NCBI RefSeq assembly: GCF_003752595.1
Contig: NZ_RKIJ01000013.1
Location: 278,969-342,968 of the forward strand
Origin: Cellulomonas sp. PhB143
GTDB lineage: Bacteria > Actinomycetota > Actinomycetes > Actinomycetales > Cellulomonadaceae
Length of the DNA stretch: 64,000 nt
Reading direction: 5' to 3'
Under the pieces are notes generated by a model that did no database searches, was not told where the DNA came from, and was given only the letters and a program-made list of their open reading frames with translations. Below are positions 46,223 to 58,143 of this stretch, in pieces. Position numbers and translations under genes: made by a program. Positions within the stretch are counted from its first letter, which is position 1. The number at the start of each line of letters is the position of its first letter.

Positions 46223-47412
46223 GCGTGTCGGTCCGTCCTGTCGTCGGTCGGTCGGTCGTCGGTGCGGTGCGCTCGTGCGGTGCGCTCGTGCGGTGGGGCC
46301 GTCGTGCCGCGCAGCTCGTCGGCGATCGCCGAGCCGACGAGCTCGAGCAGGCGGACGGCGTCCGCCATGCTGCGGCGGGGGTCCGGCTCGAGGTCGCTGA
46401 GCCGGTGCACCCGGTCGAACCCTGCCTCGCCCAGCGCGGTCGTGTCGAGGCTCGACACGCCGCAGACCGCGACGACCGGCACACCCGCGGCGTGCGCGAC
46501 CTGGGCGACCCCGACCGGGGTCTTGCCACCGAGGCTCTGGGCGTCCAGGCTGCCCTCGCCCGTCACGACGAGGTCGGCCCCGGCGACCCGGTCCGCCAGC
46601 CCCGTGAGGTCCCGGACCAGGTCGACGCCCGAGACGCGGTCGGCGCCCAGGACCGCGAGCGCCGCGAAGCCGACGCCGCCCGCGGCCCCCGCGCCGGGGG
46701 CCCGGGCGACGTCCTGCGCGCCCAGGGCGCGCACGAGCCGCGCGAGGCCGGCGTCGAGCCGCTCGACGTCGGCGGGGGTGGCGCCCTTCTGGGGGCCGAA
46801 CACCGCGGCGGCGCCGTGCTCGCCGAGGAGGGGGTGGTCGACGTCGGACGCGAGCGTGATGCGGGTGCCCGCGATCCGCGGGTCGAGGCCGGTGACGTCG
46901 ACGCGGGCGAGACGCGCGAGCCCGCCGCCGCCCGGACCGACGGGCGCGCCGTCGTCGTCCAGGAACCGGACGCCGAGGGCGGCGAGCATGCCCGCTCCCC
47001 CGTCGGTGCACGCGCTGCCGCCGACCGCCAGCACGACGTGCTCGCTGCCGGCGTCCAGCGCGGCCGCGACGAGCTCGCCCGTGCCGGTGCTCGTCGCCTC
47101 CAGCGGCGCGAGGACGCCGCCCGGCAGGAGCGCGAGCCCGGAGGCCGCGGCCATCTCGACGACCGCCTCGGAGCCCCGCACCGCGATCACGGCGTCCACC
47201 GGCTGCCCGGTCGGCCCCGCGACCCGCACGCTGCGGGACGTGAACCCGGCCCGCAGCGCGGCGTCGCAGGTGCCCTCGCCGCCGTCGGCGACGGGCACCT
47301 CATCGACGGTGATCCCGTCGCCGCGCGCCGTGAGGCCGCGCCGCAGCGCGGCGCCCACCTCGACGGCGCTCGCCGACCCCTTGAACTTGTCGACCGCGAC
47401 CACCACCCGCAC
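46219..47412 (-). CDS. glxK: Glycerate kinase
   Basis: 397 residues of the GK type-1 (GarK/GlxK) family: [72 protein letters not shown]. Phosphorylates glycerate from the GlxR reaction. GTG start five bases after the gcl stop. The last 35 or so residues ([20 protein letters not shown]) are a low-complexity extension encoded by short tandem repeats, absent from typical members. Confidence 0.92.
   Translation of the reverse strand: MRVVVAVDKFKGSASAVEVGAALRRGLTARGDGITVDEVPVADGGEGTCDAALRAGFTSRSVRVAGPTGQPVDAVIAVRGSEAVVEMAAASGLALLPGGVLAPLEATSTGTGELVAAALDAGSEHVVLAVGGSACTDGGAGMLAALGVRFLDDDGAPVGPGGGGLARLARVDVTGLDPRIAGTRITLASDVDHPLLGEHGAAAVFGPQKGATPADVERLDAGLARLVRALGAQDVARAPGAGAAGGVGFAALAVLGADRVSGVDLVRDLTGLADRVAGADLVVTGEGSLDAQSLGGKTPVGVAQVAHAAGVPVVAVCGVSSLDTTALGEAGFDRVHRLSDLEPDPRRSMADAVRLLELVGSAIADELRGTTAPPHERTARAHRTDDRPTDDRTDRHA
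46229..46300. repeat. Simple repeats at the 3' end of glxK
   Basis: GTCGGTCGGTCGGTCGTCGG followed by repeated CGGTGCGCTCGTG units. They encode the charged C-terminal extension of GlxK. Shorter GTCGGT runs also occur at 49229-49245 and 42236-42274. Confidence 0.8.
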
Positions 47413-47417
47413 GACGA

Positions 47418-49205
<1,788 letters not shown>

Positions 49206-49237
49206 GGTCCTGCTCCTGCCCGTAGGTCTGTCGGTGG

Positions 49238-50134
49238 TCAGTCGGTGCTGGTGGCGCCGGAGCGCCCGGAGAGCTGCTCGACGAGGAGCAGGAGAGCCGA
49301 GTGGTCGAGGTCGCCGTGCCCCTCGGCGCGCAGCGCGCCCATGAGCTGGGCGGTCATCGCGCCGAGGGGGATCGCGACACCGGCCTCGCGGGCCGCGGCG
49401 GTGACGATGCCGAGGTCCTTGTGGTGCAGGTCGACCCGGAATCCGGGCTGGAACTCCCGCTTCGCCATCGACGCGGCCTTGCGGTCGAGGATCCGGTTGC
49501 CGGCGAGGCCGCCAGCGAGCACCTCGATCGCGGCGGCCGTGTCGACGCCGTGCGCCTCGAGGAACACGAGCGCCTCGGCGACGAGCTCGATGGTCCCGGC
49601 GACGATGAGCTGGTTCGCGGCCTTGACCGTCTGCCCGGAGCCCGCCGGCCCGACGTGCACGATGGTCTTGCCGACGGCCTCGAGCACGGGTCGCACGGTC
49701 TCGACGTCGTCGGCGTCCCCGCCGACCATGATCGACAGCACGCCCTCGACCGCCCCCTGCTCGCCGCCGGAGACCGGGGCGTCGACGGCGCGGACGCCGG
49801 CCTCGGCGGCCGCGGCGGCGAGGCGCACGCTGACGTCGGGGCGGATGGTCGACGCGTCGACCCATACGGCCCCCTGCCTGGCGTGGGCGAGGACGCCGTC
49901 CTCGCCGAGGACGACGGCCTCGACGTCGGGCGAGTCGGGGACCATCGTGATGATCACGTCCGCGTCGCGCACGGCGTCGGCGATGCTCGTGGCGGCGGTG
50001 CCGCCGTGCTCGGCGAGCTTCTGCGTCGCGCCGGGCGACCGGTTGAAGCCGGTGACGGCGTGGCCCGCGTCGACGAGGTTGCGGGCCATGGGCAGGCCCA
50101 TGATGCCCAGTCCGATGACGGTGACGTTGGTCAT
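49238..50134 (-). CDS. glxR: 2-hydroxy-3-oxopropionate reductase
   Basis: 298-residue beta-hydroxyacid dehydrogenase reducing tartronate semialdehyde to glycerate. NAD(P) motif [19 protein letters not shown], substrate motif [15 protein letters not shown], catalytic Lys region [16 protein letters not shown], and [19 protein letters not shown]. Between hyi and gcl, as in most glyoxylate clusters. Confidence 0.96.
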   Translation of the reverse strand: MTNVTVIGLGIMGLPMARNLVDAGHAVTGFNRSPGATQKLAEHGGTAATSIADAVRDADVIITMVPDSPDVEAVVLGEDGVLAHARQGAVWVDASTIRPDVSVRLAAAAAEAGVRAVDAPVSGGEQGAVEGVLSIMVGGDADDVETVRPVLEAVGKTIVHVGPAGSGQTVKAANQLIVAGTIELVAEALVFLEAHGVDTAAAIEVLAGGLAGNRILDRKAASMAKREFQPGFRVDLHHKDLGIVTAAAREAGVAIPLGAMTAQLMGALRAEGHGDLDHSALLLLVEQLSGRSGATSTD

Positions 50135-50177
50135 GGTGCTTCTCCTTCGAGGCGTGGGGGTGCGGGGTGCGCCGGCG

Positions 50178-50984
50178 TCAGGACCGGTCCGCGGCGGGCA
50201 GCCAGGCGAACGGGTCGGCCGCGGTGGACTTGTACTCGAGCCCGACGACGCCGTCGTACCCGAGCTCGGCGCTGCGGGCGATCCAGCGCTCGAGCGGCAG
50301 GTCGCCGGTGCCCGGCTCGCCGCGGCCCGGGGCGTCGGCGACCTGGACGTGCCCGAAGTCTGCGGCGTGCTGCTCGATCACGGCGTCCACGTCGTCGCCG
50401 TTGACGGCGAGGTGGTAGAAGTCGGCGAGCAGGCGCAGGTTCTCCCCGGCACCCGCGGCGCGCACGCGGTCGATCACGCCGAGCGCGTCGCCGGAGGTCA
50501 GGAGCGGGTACCGGGGGGCGCCGGAGACGGGCTCGAGGAGGACGGTCCCGCCGATGCGGGCGACGGCCTCGGCGGCCAGCGCGAGGTTCTCCGCGCCGAC
50601 CTCGTCCTGCTCCTGCGGGCTGGAGCCGTCGTCGCGGTTGCCGTAGAGCGCGTTGAAGGCGCGGCAGCCCAGGCGCTCGCCGATGCCGACGACGACGTCG
50701 ATGTTGTCGCGGAAGCGCGCGCTCGTCGCCGGGGAGGAGAGCAGCCCGCGGTCCCCCGCCGGCATGTCGCCGGCGTCGAAGTTCAGGCCGGTGAGCTGGA
50801 CCCCGGCGTCGGTGATCGCCCGCTCGAAGCGGGTGACCTCGGCGTCGGAGGGCACGGACCCGGCGAACGGCCACCAGAGCTCGACCTGGGTGAACCCGGC
50901 GGCGCGCGCCGCGGCGGGACGCTCCAGCAGCGGCAGGTCCGTCAGCAGGATCGAGCAGTTCACGGTGTAGGACGTCGAGGGCAT
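50178..50984 (-). CDS. hyi: Hydroxypyruvate isomerase
   Basis: 268-residue TIM-barrel sugar isomerase interconverting hydroxypyruvate and tartronate semialdehyde. CSILLTDLPLLERPAAARAAGFTQVELWWPF, LNFDAGDMPAGDRG, LLEPVSG, LLADFYHLAVNGDDV (metal site) and HVQVADAPGRGEPGTGDL are typical. ATG at 50984, AAGGAG six bases upstream. First gene of the five-gene operon ending in allB. Confidence 0.95.
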   Translation of the reverse strand: MPSTSYTVNCSILLTDLPLLERPAAARAAGFTQVELWWPFAGSVPSDAEVTRFERAITDAGVQLTGLNFDAGDMPAGDRGLLSSPATSARFRDNIDVVVGIGERLGCRAFNALYGNRDDGSSPQEQDEVGAENLALAAEAVARIGGTVLLEPVSGAPRYPLLTSGDALGVIDRVRAAGAGENLRLLADFYHLAVNGDDVDAVIEQHAADFGHVQVADAPGRGEPGTGDLPLERWIARSAELGYDGVVGLEYKSTAADPFAWLPAADRS

Positions 50985-51026
50985 CGTCGCTCCTTGGGTC
51001 GGTTCGCTGTGCTCCACTTGCGGCAA

Positions 51027-51062
51027 TTCCGTTTCGTGGAAGTTCTCTTCTGTTCTGCGAAA
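51027..51062. promoter_or_regulatory. Paired IclR-type operator upstream of hyi
   Basis: Two 15-bp palindrome-like sites: TTCCGTTTCGTGGAA (51027-51041) and TTCTGTTCTGCGAAA (51048-51062), centres 21 bp apart. The same two-site unit, 23 of 36 bases identical, lies before the malic enzyme gene. It starts just after the -10 box and covers the predicted start of transcription. Confidence 0.7.
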
Positions 51063-51091
51063 AGCCTAGGTCGGATGTCGGCGGGAGTCAA
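51063..51091 (-). promoter_or_regulatory. Promoter of the hyi-glxR-gcl-glxK-allB operon
   Basis: TTGACT (51091-51086), 17-base spacer, TAGGCT (51068-51063) on the minus strand. Start of transcription expected near 51056, giving a leader of about 70 bases. Confidence 0.7.
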
Positions 51092-51140
51092 CACGTGGGG
51101 GAGACGCGGCGCCGCCGGGCGGCGGGTCCCGGGACGACGA

Positions 51141-51177
51141 CGTGCCGCCCCCGCCCGGTCGGGGCGAGGACGGCACG
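51141..51177 (-). terminator. Hairpin downstream of allE
   Basis: Outer stem CGTGCCG/CGGCACG, inner stem CCCCG/CGGGG. It lies 44 bases past the allE stop and just before the hyi promoter, separating the two operons. Confidence 0.6.
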
Positions 51178-51220
51178 AGGGTCCGCACAGCAGCATCCGG
51201 GCAGCGAGCCCGGCCGGCCG

Positions 51221-52042
51221 TCAGCGGCGGGTGAGCCGCACCTGCCGGTTGACGTCCTTGTACAGCAGGTAGCGGAACCGGCCGGGCCCGCCCGCGTAGC
51301 AGGCCTGCGGGCAGAAGGCCCGCAGCCACATGAAGTCGCCCGCCTCGACCTCGACCCAGTCGTCGTTGAGCCGGTACACGGCCGTGCCCTCGAGCACGTA
51401 GATGCCGTGCTCCATGATGTGCGTCTCGGCGAACGGGATCTTGCCGCCCGGCTCGAAGCTCACGATGTTCACGTGCATGTCGTGCGCCAGGTCGTCCGGG
51501 TCGGCGAAGCGCTGGGTCTTCCAGGCCCCGTTCGTCCCCACCATCTCCTTGCCCTCGACCTCCGCGTCGCTCGTGACGAACGCCGCCGGCGTGTCGTAGC
51601 CCTCGACCGGCTCGTACTCCTTGCGGACCCACTGGAACGCCGCGGGCACGTCGCCGTCGTTGCGCAGCGCCCATGCGGCGCCCGCGGGCACGTAGACGTA
51701 GGCGCCCGGCTCCAGGTGGTGCTCTGCGCCCTCCAGCGTCAGCTCCAGCGTCCCCGACAGCAGGAACACGACCGACTGGACCGCCACCTCGGGCTCGGGC
51801 CGCTCGCTGCCGCCCCCCGGGGAGACCTCGACGACGTACTGCGCGAACGTCGTCGCGAACCCCTCGACGGGCCGGGCGAGCACCCAGGTGCGGGTGCGGT
51901 CCCAGCCGGGCAGGTTGCTCGTGACGATGTCGCGCAGCACGCCCTTGGGGATGACCGTGTAGGCCTCCTTGACGACGGCCCGGTCCGTGAGGAGCTCGGT
52001 CTGGCCCGGCAGCCCGCCGGTCGGTGCGTAGTAGGTGCTCAC
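51221..52042 (-). CDS. allE: (S)-ureidoglycine aminohydrolase
   Basis: 273-residue bicupin releasing ammonia from ureidoglycine. First cupin VVFLLSGTLELTLEG...YVYVPAG; second, metal-binding cupin PFAETHIMEHGIYVLEGTAVYRL and AFCPQACYAG (Glu, His, His, Gln ligands). Length and both cupins fit AllE. GTG at 52042 overlaps the DUF6986 stop, with AAGGAG upstream. Last gene of its operon. Confidence 0.93.
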   Translation of the reverse strand: MSTYYAPTGGLPGQTELLTDRAVVKEAYTVIPKGVLRDIVTSNLPGWDRTRTWVLARPVEGFATTFAQYVVEVSPGGGSERPEPEVAVQSVVFLLSGTLELTLEGAEHHLEPGAYVYVPAGAAWALRNDGDVPAAFQWVRKEYEPVEGYDTPAAFVTSDAEVEGKEMVGTNGAWKTQRFADPDDLAHDMHVNIVSFEPGGKIPFAETHIMEHGIYVLEGTAVYRLNDDWVEVEAGDFMWLRAFCPQACYAGGPGRFRYLLYKDVNRQVRLTRR

Positions 52043-53366
52043 TGGTTCGCTCCTTGCTGGGTGGGGACGGTGGTGGCCGACGGCGTGAGGCCTGCCCGCG
52101 CCGGGAAGGCCAGCTCGCGCAGCGCGGGGACGTCGAGGCCGGCGTCACGCTCGACCTCGCCCGCGTCGACGGCGCCGCACGCGACGCCGCGCGCGACGAA
52201 GCGCGCCAGCGCCCGCGCCGTCGCGGGCTCGTCCATCACGCCGCCGGCGACCTGGTGGGTGTAGTCGTGCAGCCGCCGCGCCGCGGCCGCGAACCCGGAG
52301 CGGTAGAACGCGTAGGTCGCCGCGAACCGGGTCGGCAGCTGGGCGGGGTGCAGGTCCCAGCCCTGGTAGTACCCGTGGCGCAGGGAGCGCGCGACCAGGC
52401 GGGCGTGCAGCGCCCAGGCCGCGCGGACGTCGTCGGGCTCCCCCACCGGGACCACGTTGGTGGACCCGTCGGAGAGGTTCACGCCGGTCCCCGCGACCGC
52501 GACCTGCATGACGAGCTTGGCGTGGTCGGCCGCCGGGTGCTCCATCGACTGGTGCTCGGCCGCGATCTGCAGCGAGGCGGAGTAGTCGTAGGTGCCGTAG
52601 TGCAGCGCCGAGACCCGGCCGGGCGCACGGTGCAGCACACGGGCCACGGGCACCGTGCCGTCCGCCGCGAGGATCAGCTGCGGCGTCTCCATCTGCACCT
52701 CGAAGCGCAGGCGCCCCGGGGTCAGGGCGTGGCGCGCCTCGAGCGTCTCGCAGACGCTGATCATCGCGTCGACCTGGTCCACCGTGGTGACCTTCGGCAG
52801 GGTCAGCACCAGCCCGTCGGGCAGCCCGTCCGGGCCGCCCCGGGCGAGGAGCCCGCCGAGGAACAGGTCGAGGGTGCGCAGGCCGCGCCGGCGCGTCGGG
52901 GCCTCGAAGCACTTGAAGCGGATCCCGACGAACGGCGGCGCGACGCCGTCGCGCACGGCCGCGGCCACCTGCTCCGCGGCCGCCCGCACGTCGCGGTCCT
53001 CGGCCTCGTCGCCGCGGTCGCCGTACCCGTCCTCGAAGTCCAGGCGCAGGTCCTCGATCGGCTCGGCCGCGAGCTTCGCCGCGACGCGCGGCGCGACCTG
53101 CTCGACCAGGGCGGGCTCGAGCCCCGCGACGGCGCACACAGCCTCGAGCCCGCCGGCCCGGTCGACGGCGTCGCGGGCGACGTCCGCCCACTCCCCCGGC
53201 AGGCCCGGCGTGAACCGGTCCCCCGGCACGTACACCGTGTGCACGGGCTGACGCGCCGCGCTGTCGCCCGGGTAGGCGGTCTCCAGCAGGCGGTCCGTGC
53301 CCGCCAGGGACGCGTCGACCGCGTCGAGGTCGGCGCCGGTGAGCACCCCGGACGTGGCAGGGGCGC

Positions 53367-53370
<4 letters not shown>
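52039..53370 (-). CDS. DUF6986 aldolase/citrate lyase-like protein
   Basis: 443 residues of the HpcH/HpaI-CitE-like superfamily. Motifs: LRLDFEDGYGDRGDEAEDRD, VLTLPKVTTVDQV, FEVQMETPQLILAA (acidic metal ligand), HYGTYDYSASL, and GYYQGWDLHPAQLPTR, the last resembling malyl-CoA lyase ends. The substrate is not known. It sits between malate synthase and AllE, coupled to both by overlapping stop/start codons (GTGA), so it probably acts on a C2-C4 product of the pathway. Confidence 0.85.
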
Positions 53371-54964
<1,594 letters not shown>

Positions 54965-54968
<4 letters not shown>

Positions 54969-56383
54969 GACTGCTCCTTCGGGGACTCGGCGGCGGACTT
55001 GGCCTCCTCGACGACGCGCACGATCGCCGCGGCGACGTCGGGGGCGACCTGCGCGTCGAACACGCTGGGGATGATGAAGCTCGGGTTCAGCTCGTCGGGC
55101 GCCACGCGGTCCGCGATGGCCTCCGCGGCGGCGACCAGCATCTCCGGGGTGATGTCCGAGACGCCGGCGTCGAGCAGCCCCCGGAAGATTCCGGGGAACG
55201 CGAGCACGTTGTTGATCTGGTTCGGGAAGTCGCTGCGCCCGGTCGCGACCACGGCGGCGTGCTTGGCCGCCAGCAGCGGGTCGACCTCCGGGGTCGGGTT
55301 CGCCATGGCGAAGACGATCGCGCCGGGGGCCATCGACGCGATGTGCTCCTCGCCGAGGATGTTCGGCCCGCTGACCCCGATGAAGACGTCCGCGCCCACG
55401 AGCGCCTCGTGCAGCGACCCGGTGAACCCCTCCGGGTTCGTCGACGCCGCGAGCTCGTTGCGGTGCGGGTCGTCGTAGACCTCGGTGGTCGTCAGCGCAC
55501 CGGTGCGGTCGCACGCGACGATGTTCTTCGCGCCCTGGATCTGCAGCAGGCTGATGATCGCGTTGCCCGCCGCGCCGACCCCGGAGACGACGATCTTGAC
55601 GTCCTCGAGGCTCTTGTCCACGACGCGCAGGGCGTTCGTGATGCCCGCGAGCGTGACGATCGCGGTGCCGTGCTGGTCGTCGTGGAAGACGGGGATGTCG
55701 AGCTCGTCGCGCAGGCGGCGCTCGATCTCGAAGCAGCGCGGCGCCGCGATGTCCTCGAGGTTCACCCCGCCGTAGCCGGGCGCGAGCGCCTTGACGATCG
55801 AGATGATCTCCTCGGTGTCCTGGGTGTCCAGCGCGACCGGCCACGCGTCGACGTCGGCGAACTGCTTGAACAGGACGGCCTTGCCCTCCATCACCGGCAT
55901 CGCGGCGGCCGGGCCGATGTTGCCGAGGCCGAGGACCGCGCTGCCGTCGGTGACCACGGCGATGGTGTTGCGCTTGATGGTCAGGCGGCGCGCGTTCGAC
56001 GGGTCCTCGGCGATCGCCAGGCACACGCGGGCGACGCCCGGGGTGTAGGCGCGTGAGAGGTCGTCGCGGTTGCGGATGCGGGCCTTGGGGCGGACCTCGA
56101 GCTTGCCGCCGAGGTGCATGAGGAACGTCCGGTCGCTGACCGCGCGTACCGAGGCGCCGTCGATCGCCTCGATCGCGGCGCGGATCCGCTCGGCGTGCTC
56201 GGGGCCCGACGTGTCGCACGTCAGGTCGACGGTGATCGTGTCGTGGCGCGACTCGACGACGTCGAGCGCCGTGATGGCGGCCTTCGCGCCGGCCGCGGCC
56301 TGCGCGAGCTCGCTGGTGGTGCTGAAGCTCGAGCGTGCGTCGATGCGCAGCGTGATCGAGTTGCCCGGACTGTTGGTGCTCAT
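54965..56383 (-). CDS. Malic enzyme with N-terminal ACT-like domain
   Basis: 472 residues. N-terminal 85 or so residues resemble an ACT domain (SITLRIDARSSFSTTSELAQ...SVRAVSDRTFLMHLGGKLE), suggesting allosteric control. Catalytic part: RAYTPGVARVC, TDGSAVLGLGNIGP, GGVNLEDIAAPRCFEIE, VFHDDQHGTAIVTLAG, and NAD(P) site VVSGVGAAGNAII. Converts malate to pyruvate and CO2. Start ATG 56383 with GGAG upstream. First gene of the operon through allE. Cofactor preference undetermined. Confidence 0.94.
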
Positions 56384-56437
56384 GCGGTGGCTCCCGTCCT
56401 CCTCGTCGAGACCCGGGACGCGTGACCACGTCCGCGG

Positions 56438-56466
56438 CTGACTTCTTTCCGTATCTCGGATACTAT
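56438..56466 (+). promoter_or_regulatory. Candidate promoter of iclR-SDR
   Basis: CTGACT (56438-56443), 17-base spacer, TACTAT (56461-56466) on the plus strand. Its -10 overlaps that of the divergent malic enzyme promoter, so one bound repressor could control both. Confidence 0.55.
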
Positions 56467-56482
56467 GTTCTGCGTAGCGGAA
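56447..56482. promoter_or_regulatory. Paired IclR-type operator between maeB and iclR
   Basis: TTCCGTATCTCGGAT (56447-56461) and TTCTGCGTAGCGGAA (56468-56482), each a near palindrome, centres 21 bp apart. The second fills the spacer of the malic enzyme promoter exactly; the first covers its -10 and start. Matches the unit before hyi. Confidence 0.75.
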
Positions 56483-56488
56483 TGGCAA
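56460..56488 (-). promoter_or_regulatory. Promoter of the malic enzyme-aceB-DUF6986-allE operon
   Basis: TTGCCA (56488-56483), 17-base spacer, TAGTAT (56465-56460) on the minus strand. A very good match, overlapped by both operator halves. Confidence 0.75.
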
Positions 56489-56587
56489 CCAGGCATCCAT
56501 GCCCGGCGGCCGGCACGTCCCCGTGCGCTACCTTGTGCGGGCGACGTCTCTCGCATCATGGAAACAACGACGGAAAGGCCCTTCGCG

Positions 56588-57343
56588 ATGGCGACGAAGA
56601 ACCCGGGCGGCGTCCAGTCGGTGGAGCGGGTGTTCGAGATCCTCGAGCTCATCACCGACGCCGGCGGCGAGGTCACCCTGAGCGAGCTCGCGACCTCCAC
56701 GGCGCTGCCCCTGCCCACGATCCATCGTCTCCTGCGCACGCTGGTGTCGCTCGGCTACGCCCGCCAGCTCCCCAGCCGCCGGTACTCGCTCGGGCCCCGG
56801 CTGATCCGCATCGGCGAGCAGGCGAACCGCCAGCTCGGCAACATCGCGCTGCCCGAGCTCCGCCGCCTGGTCACGGACCTGGGCGAGTCGGCCAACATGG
56901 CCACGCTCGACGGCGACCAGGTCGTCTACGTCGCCCAGGCGCCGTCCCCGCACTCGATGCGCATGTTCACGGAGGTGGGTCGCCGCGCGAACCTGCACAA
57001 CACCGGCGTGGGCAAGGCGCTCATGGCCGACCTGGCGGACGACGAGGTCCGCGCCATCGTCGCGCGCACCGGCATGGTGACCCCGACGCCGTTCAGCATC
57101 GGCACGGTCGACGCGCTGCTGGACGAGCTCGCCACGATCCGCGAGCGCGGCTACTCGATCGACGAGCAGGAGCAGGAGGTCGGCGTGCGCTGCTTCGCCA
57201 TGGCCGTTCCGGGAACGCCCGTTCCTACGGCGGTCTCCGTCTCCGGCCCGGTGTCCCGCGTCGACGACGCGTTCGGCGAGCGCGCGGTGCCGCTGCTGCG
57301 CCGCGCAGGCGCGGCCATCGCCGGCGAGCTGGTCGTCGGGTGA
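56588..57343 (+). CDS. IclR family transcriptional regulator, AllR-like
   Basis: 251 residues. Winged helix-turn-helix VQSVERVFEILELITDAGGEVTLSELATSTALPLPTIHRLLRTL, then the IclR effector domain (SANMATLDGDQVVYVAQAPS, GRRANLHNTGVGKALMA, GVRCFAMAVPG). In Streptomyces and E. coli such AllR proteins repress allantoin genes and respond to glyoxylate or allantoin. I choose ATG 56588 (AAAGG about ten bases before); ATG 56558 would add ten residues. Divergent from the operons it probably controls. Confidence 0.9.
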   Translation: MATKNPGGVQSVERVFEILELITDAGGEVTLSELATSTALPLPTIHRLLRTLVSLGYARQLPSRRYSLGPRLIRIGEQANRQLGNIALPELRRLVTDLGESANMATLDGDQVVYVAQAPSPHSMRMFTEVGRRANLHNTGVGKALMADLADDEVRAIVARTGMVTPTPFSIGTVDALLDELATIRERGYSIDEQEQEVGVRCFAMAVPGTPVPTAVSVSGPVSRVDDAFGERAVPLLRRAGAAIAGELVVG

Positions 57344-58095
57344 GCGACGCACCCGCGCGCGTCGCCGTCGTCACGGGCGCCGGCACCGGGATCGGCCGCG
57401 CGACCGCCCGGGCCCTGCTCGACGCGGGCTTCCGCGTCGCGCTCGCGGGACGGCGCGAGCATCCGCTGGTCGAGGCCGCGGCCGGCGACCCGGCCGCGCT
57501 CGTCGTCCCCGCGGACGTGTCCGCGCCCGACGACGTCGCGCGCCTCTTCGACACGGTCCTCGCCAGCTGGGGCCGGGTGGACGTCCTGGTCAACAACGCG
57601 GGGACGTTCGGCCCGGCGGGGAGCGTCGACGAGATCGACCCCGAGCAGTTCGCCGCGACGCTCGCGGTGAACGTCACGGGCACGATGCTGTGCACCGCCG
57701 CGGCCTTCCGCATCATGCGCGCGCAGCAGCCGCAGGGCGGCCGCATCGTCAACAACGGCTCGGTCTCCGCGCGCGTCCCGCGCCCGCAGTCCGTCGCCTA
57801 CACGACGAGCAAGCACGCCCTGACCGGGCTGACCCGCTCGACCGAGCTCGACGGTCGCCCCTACCGCATCACCTGCGGGCAGATCGACATCGGCAACGTC
57901 GCCACCGAGATCACCCGCACGATCGGCACGGGCTCGGGGGCGCTGCAGCCCGACGGCACGCGTCGCGCCGAGCCGACCTTCGACGTCCGCGTCGCGGCCG
58001 AGGCGATCTGCGCCATGGCGAGCCTGCCCCTGGACGTCAGCGTCGGGCACGTCGAGCTGACCGCGGCGGGCATGCCGCTGGCGGGACGCGGCTGA
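57340..58095 (+). CDS. SDR family oxidoreductase
   Basis: 251 residues. Classical short-chain dehydrogenase: cofactor site VVTGAGTGIGRATA, DVLVNNAGTFGPAG, catalytic Ser in NNGSVSARV and YTTSK (YxxxK). Substrate unknown. The GTG overlaps the iclR stop (GTGA), so it is translated with the regulator, and a role with a 2-hydroxy or 2-oxo acid of the glyoxylate pathway is a guess. Ends at a strong terminator. Confidence 0.9.
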   Translation: MSDAPARVAVVTGAGTGIGRATARALLDAGFRVALAGRREHPLVEAAAGDPAALVVPADVSAPDDVARLFDTVLASWGRVDVLVNNAGTFGPAGSVDEIDPEQFAATLAVNVTGTMLCTAAAFRIMRAQQPQGGRIVNNGSVSARVPRPQSVAYTTSKHALTGLTRSTELDGRPYRITCGQIDIGNVATEITRTIGTGSGALQPDGTRRAEPTFDVRVAAEAICAMASLPLDVSVGHVELTAAGMPLAGRG

Positions 58096-58097
58096 CG

Positions 58098-58127
58098 CGG
58101 CCCGGCCGGTCGGGGCCGGCCGGGCCG
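58098..58127. terminator. Bidirectional terminator between SDR and UGDH genes
   Basis: Perfect 12-bp stem CGGCCCGGCCGG/CCGGCCGGGCCG with a six-base loop TCGGGG, starting three bases past the SDR stop and 17 bases past the UGDH stop on the other strand. Confidence 0.8.
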
Positions 58128-58143
58128 CTGGGCCGGGGCGGCG

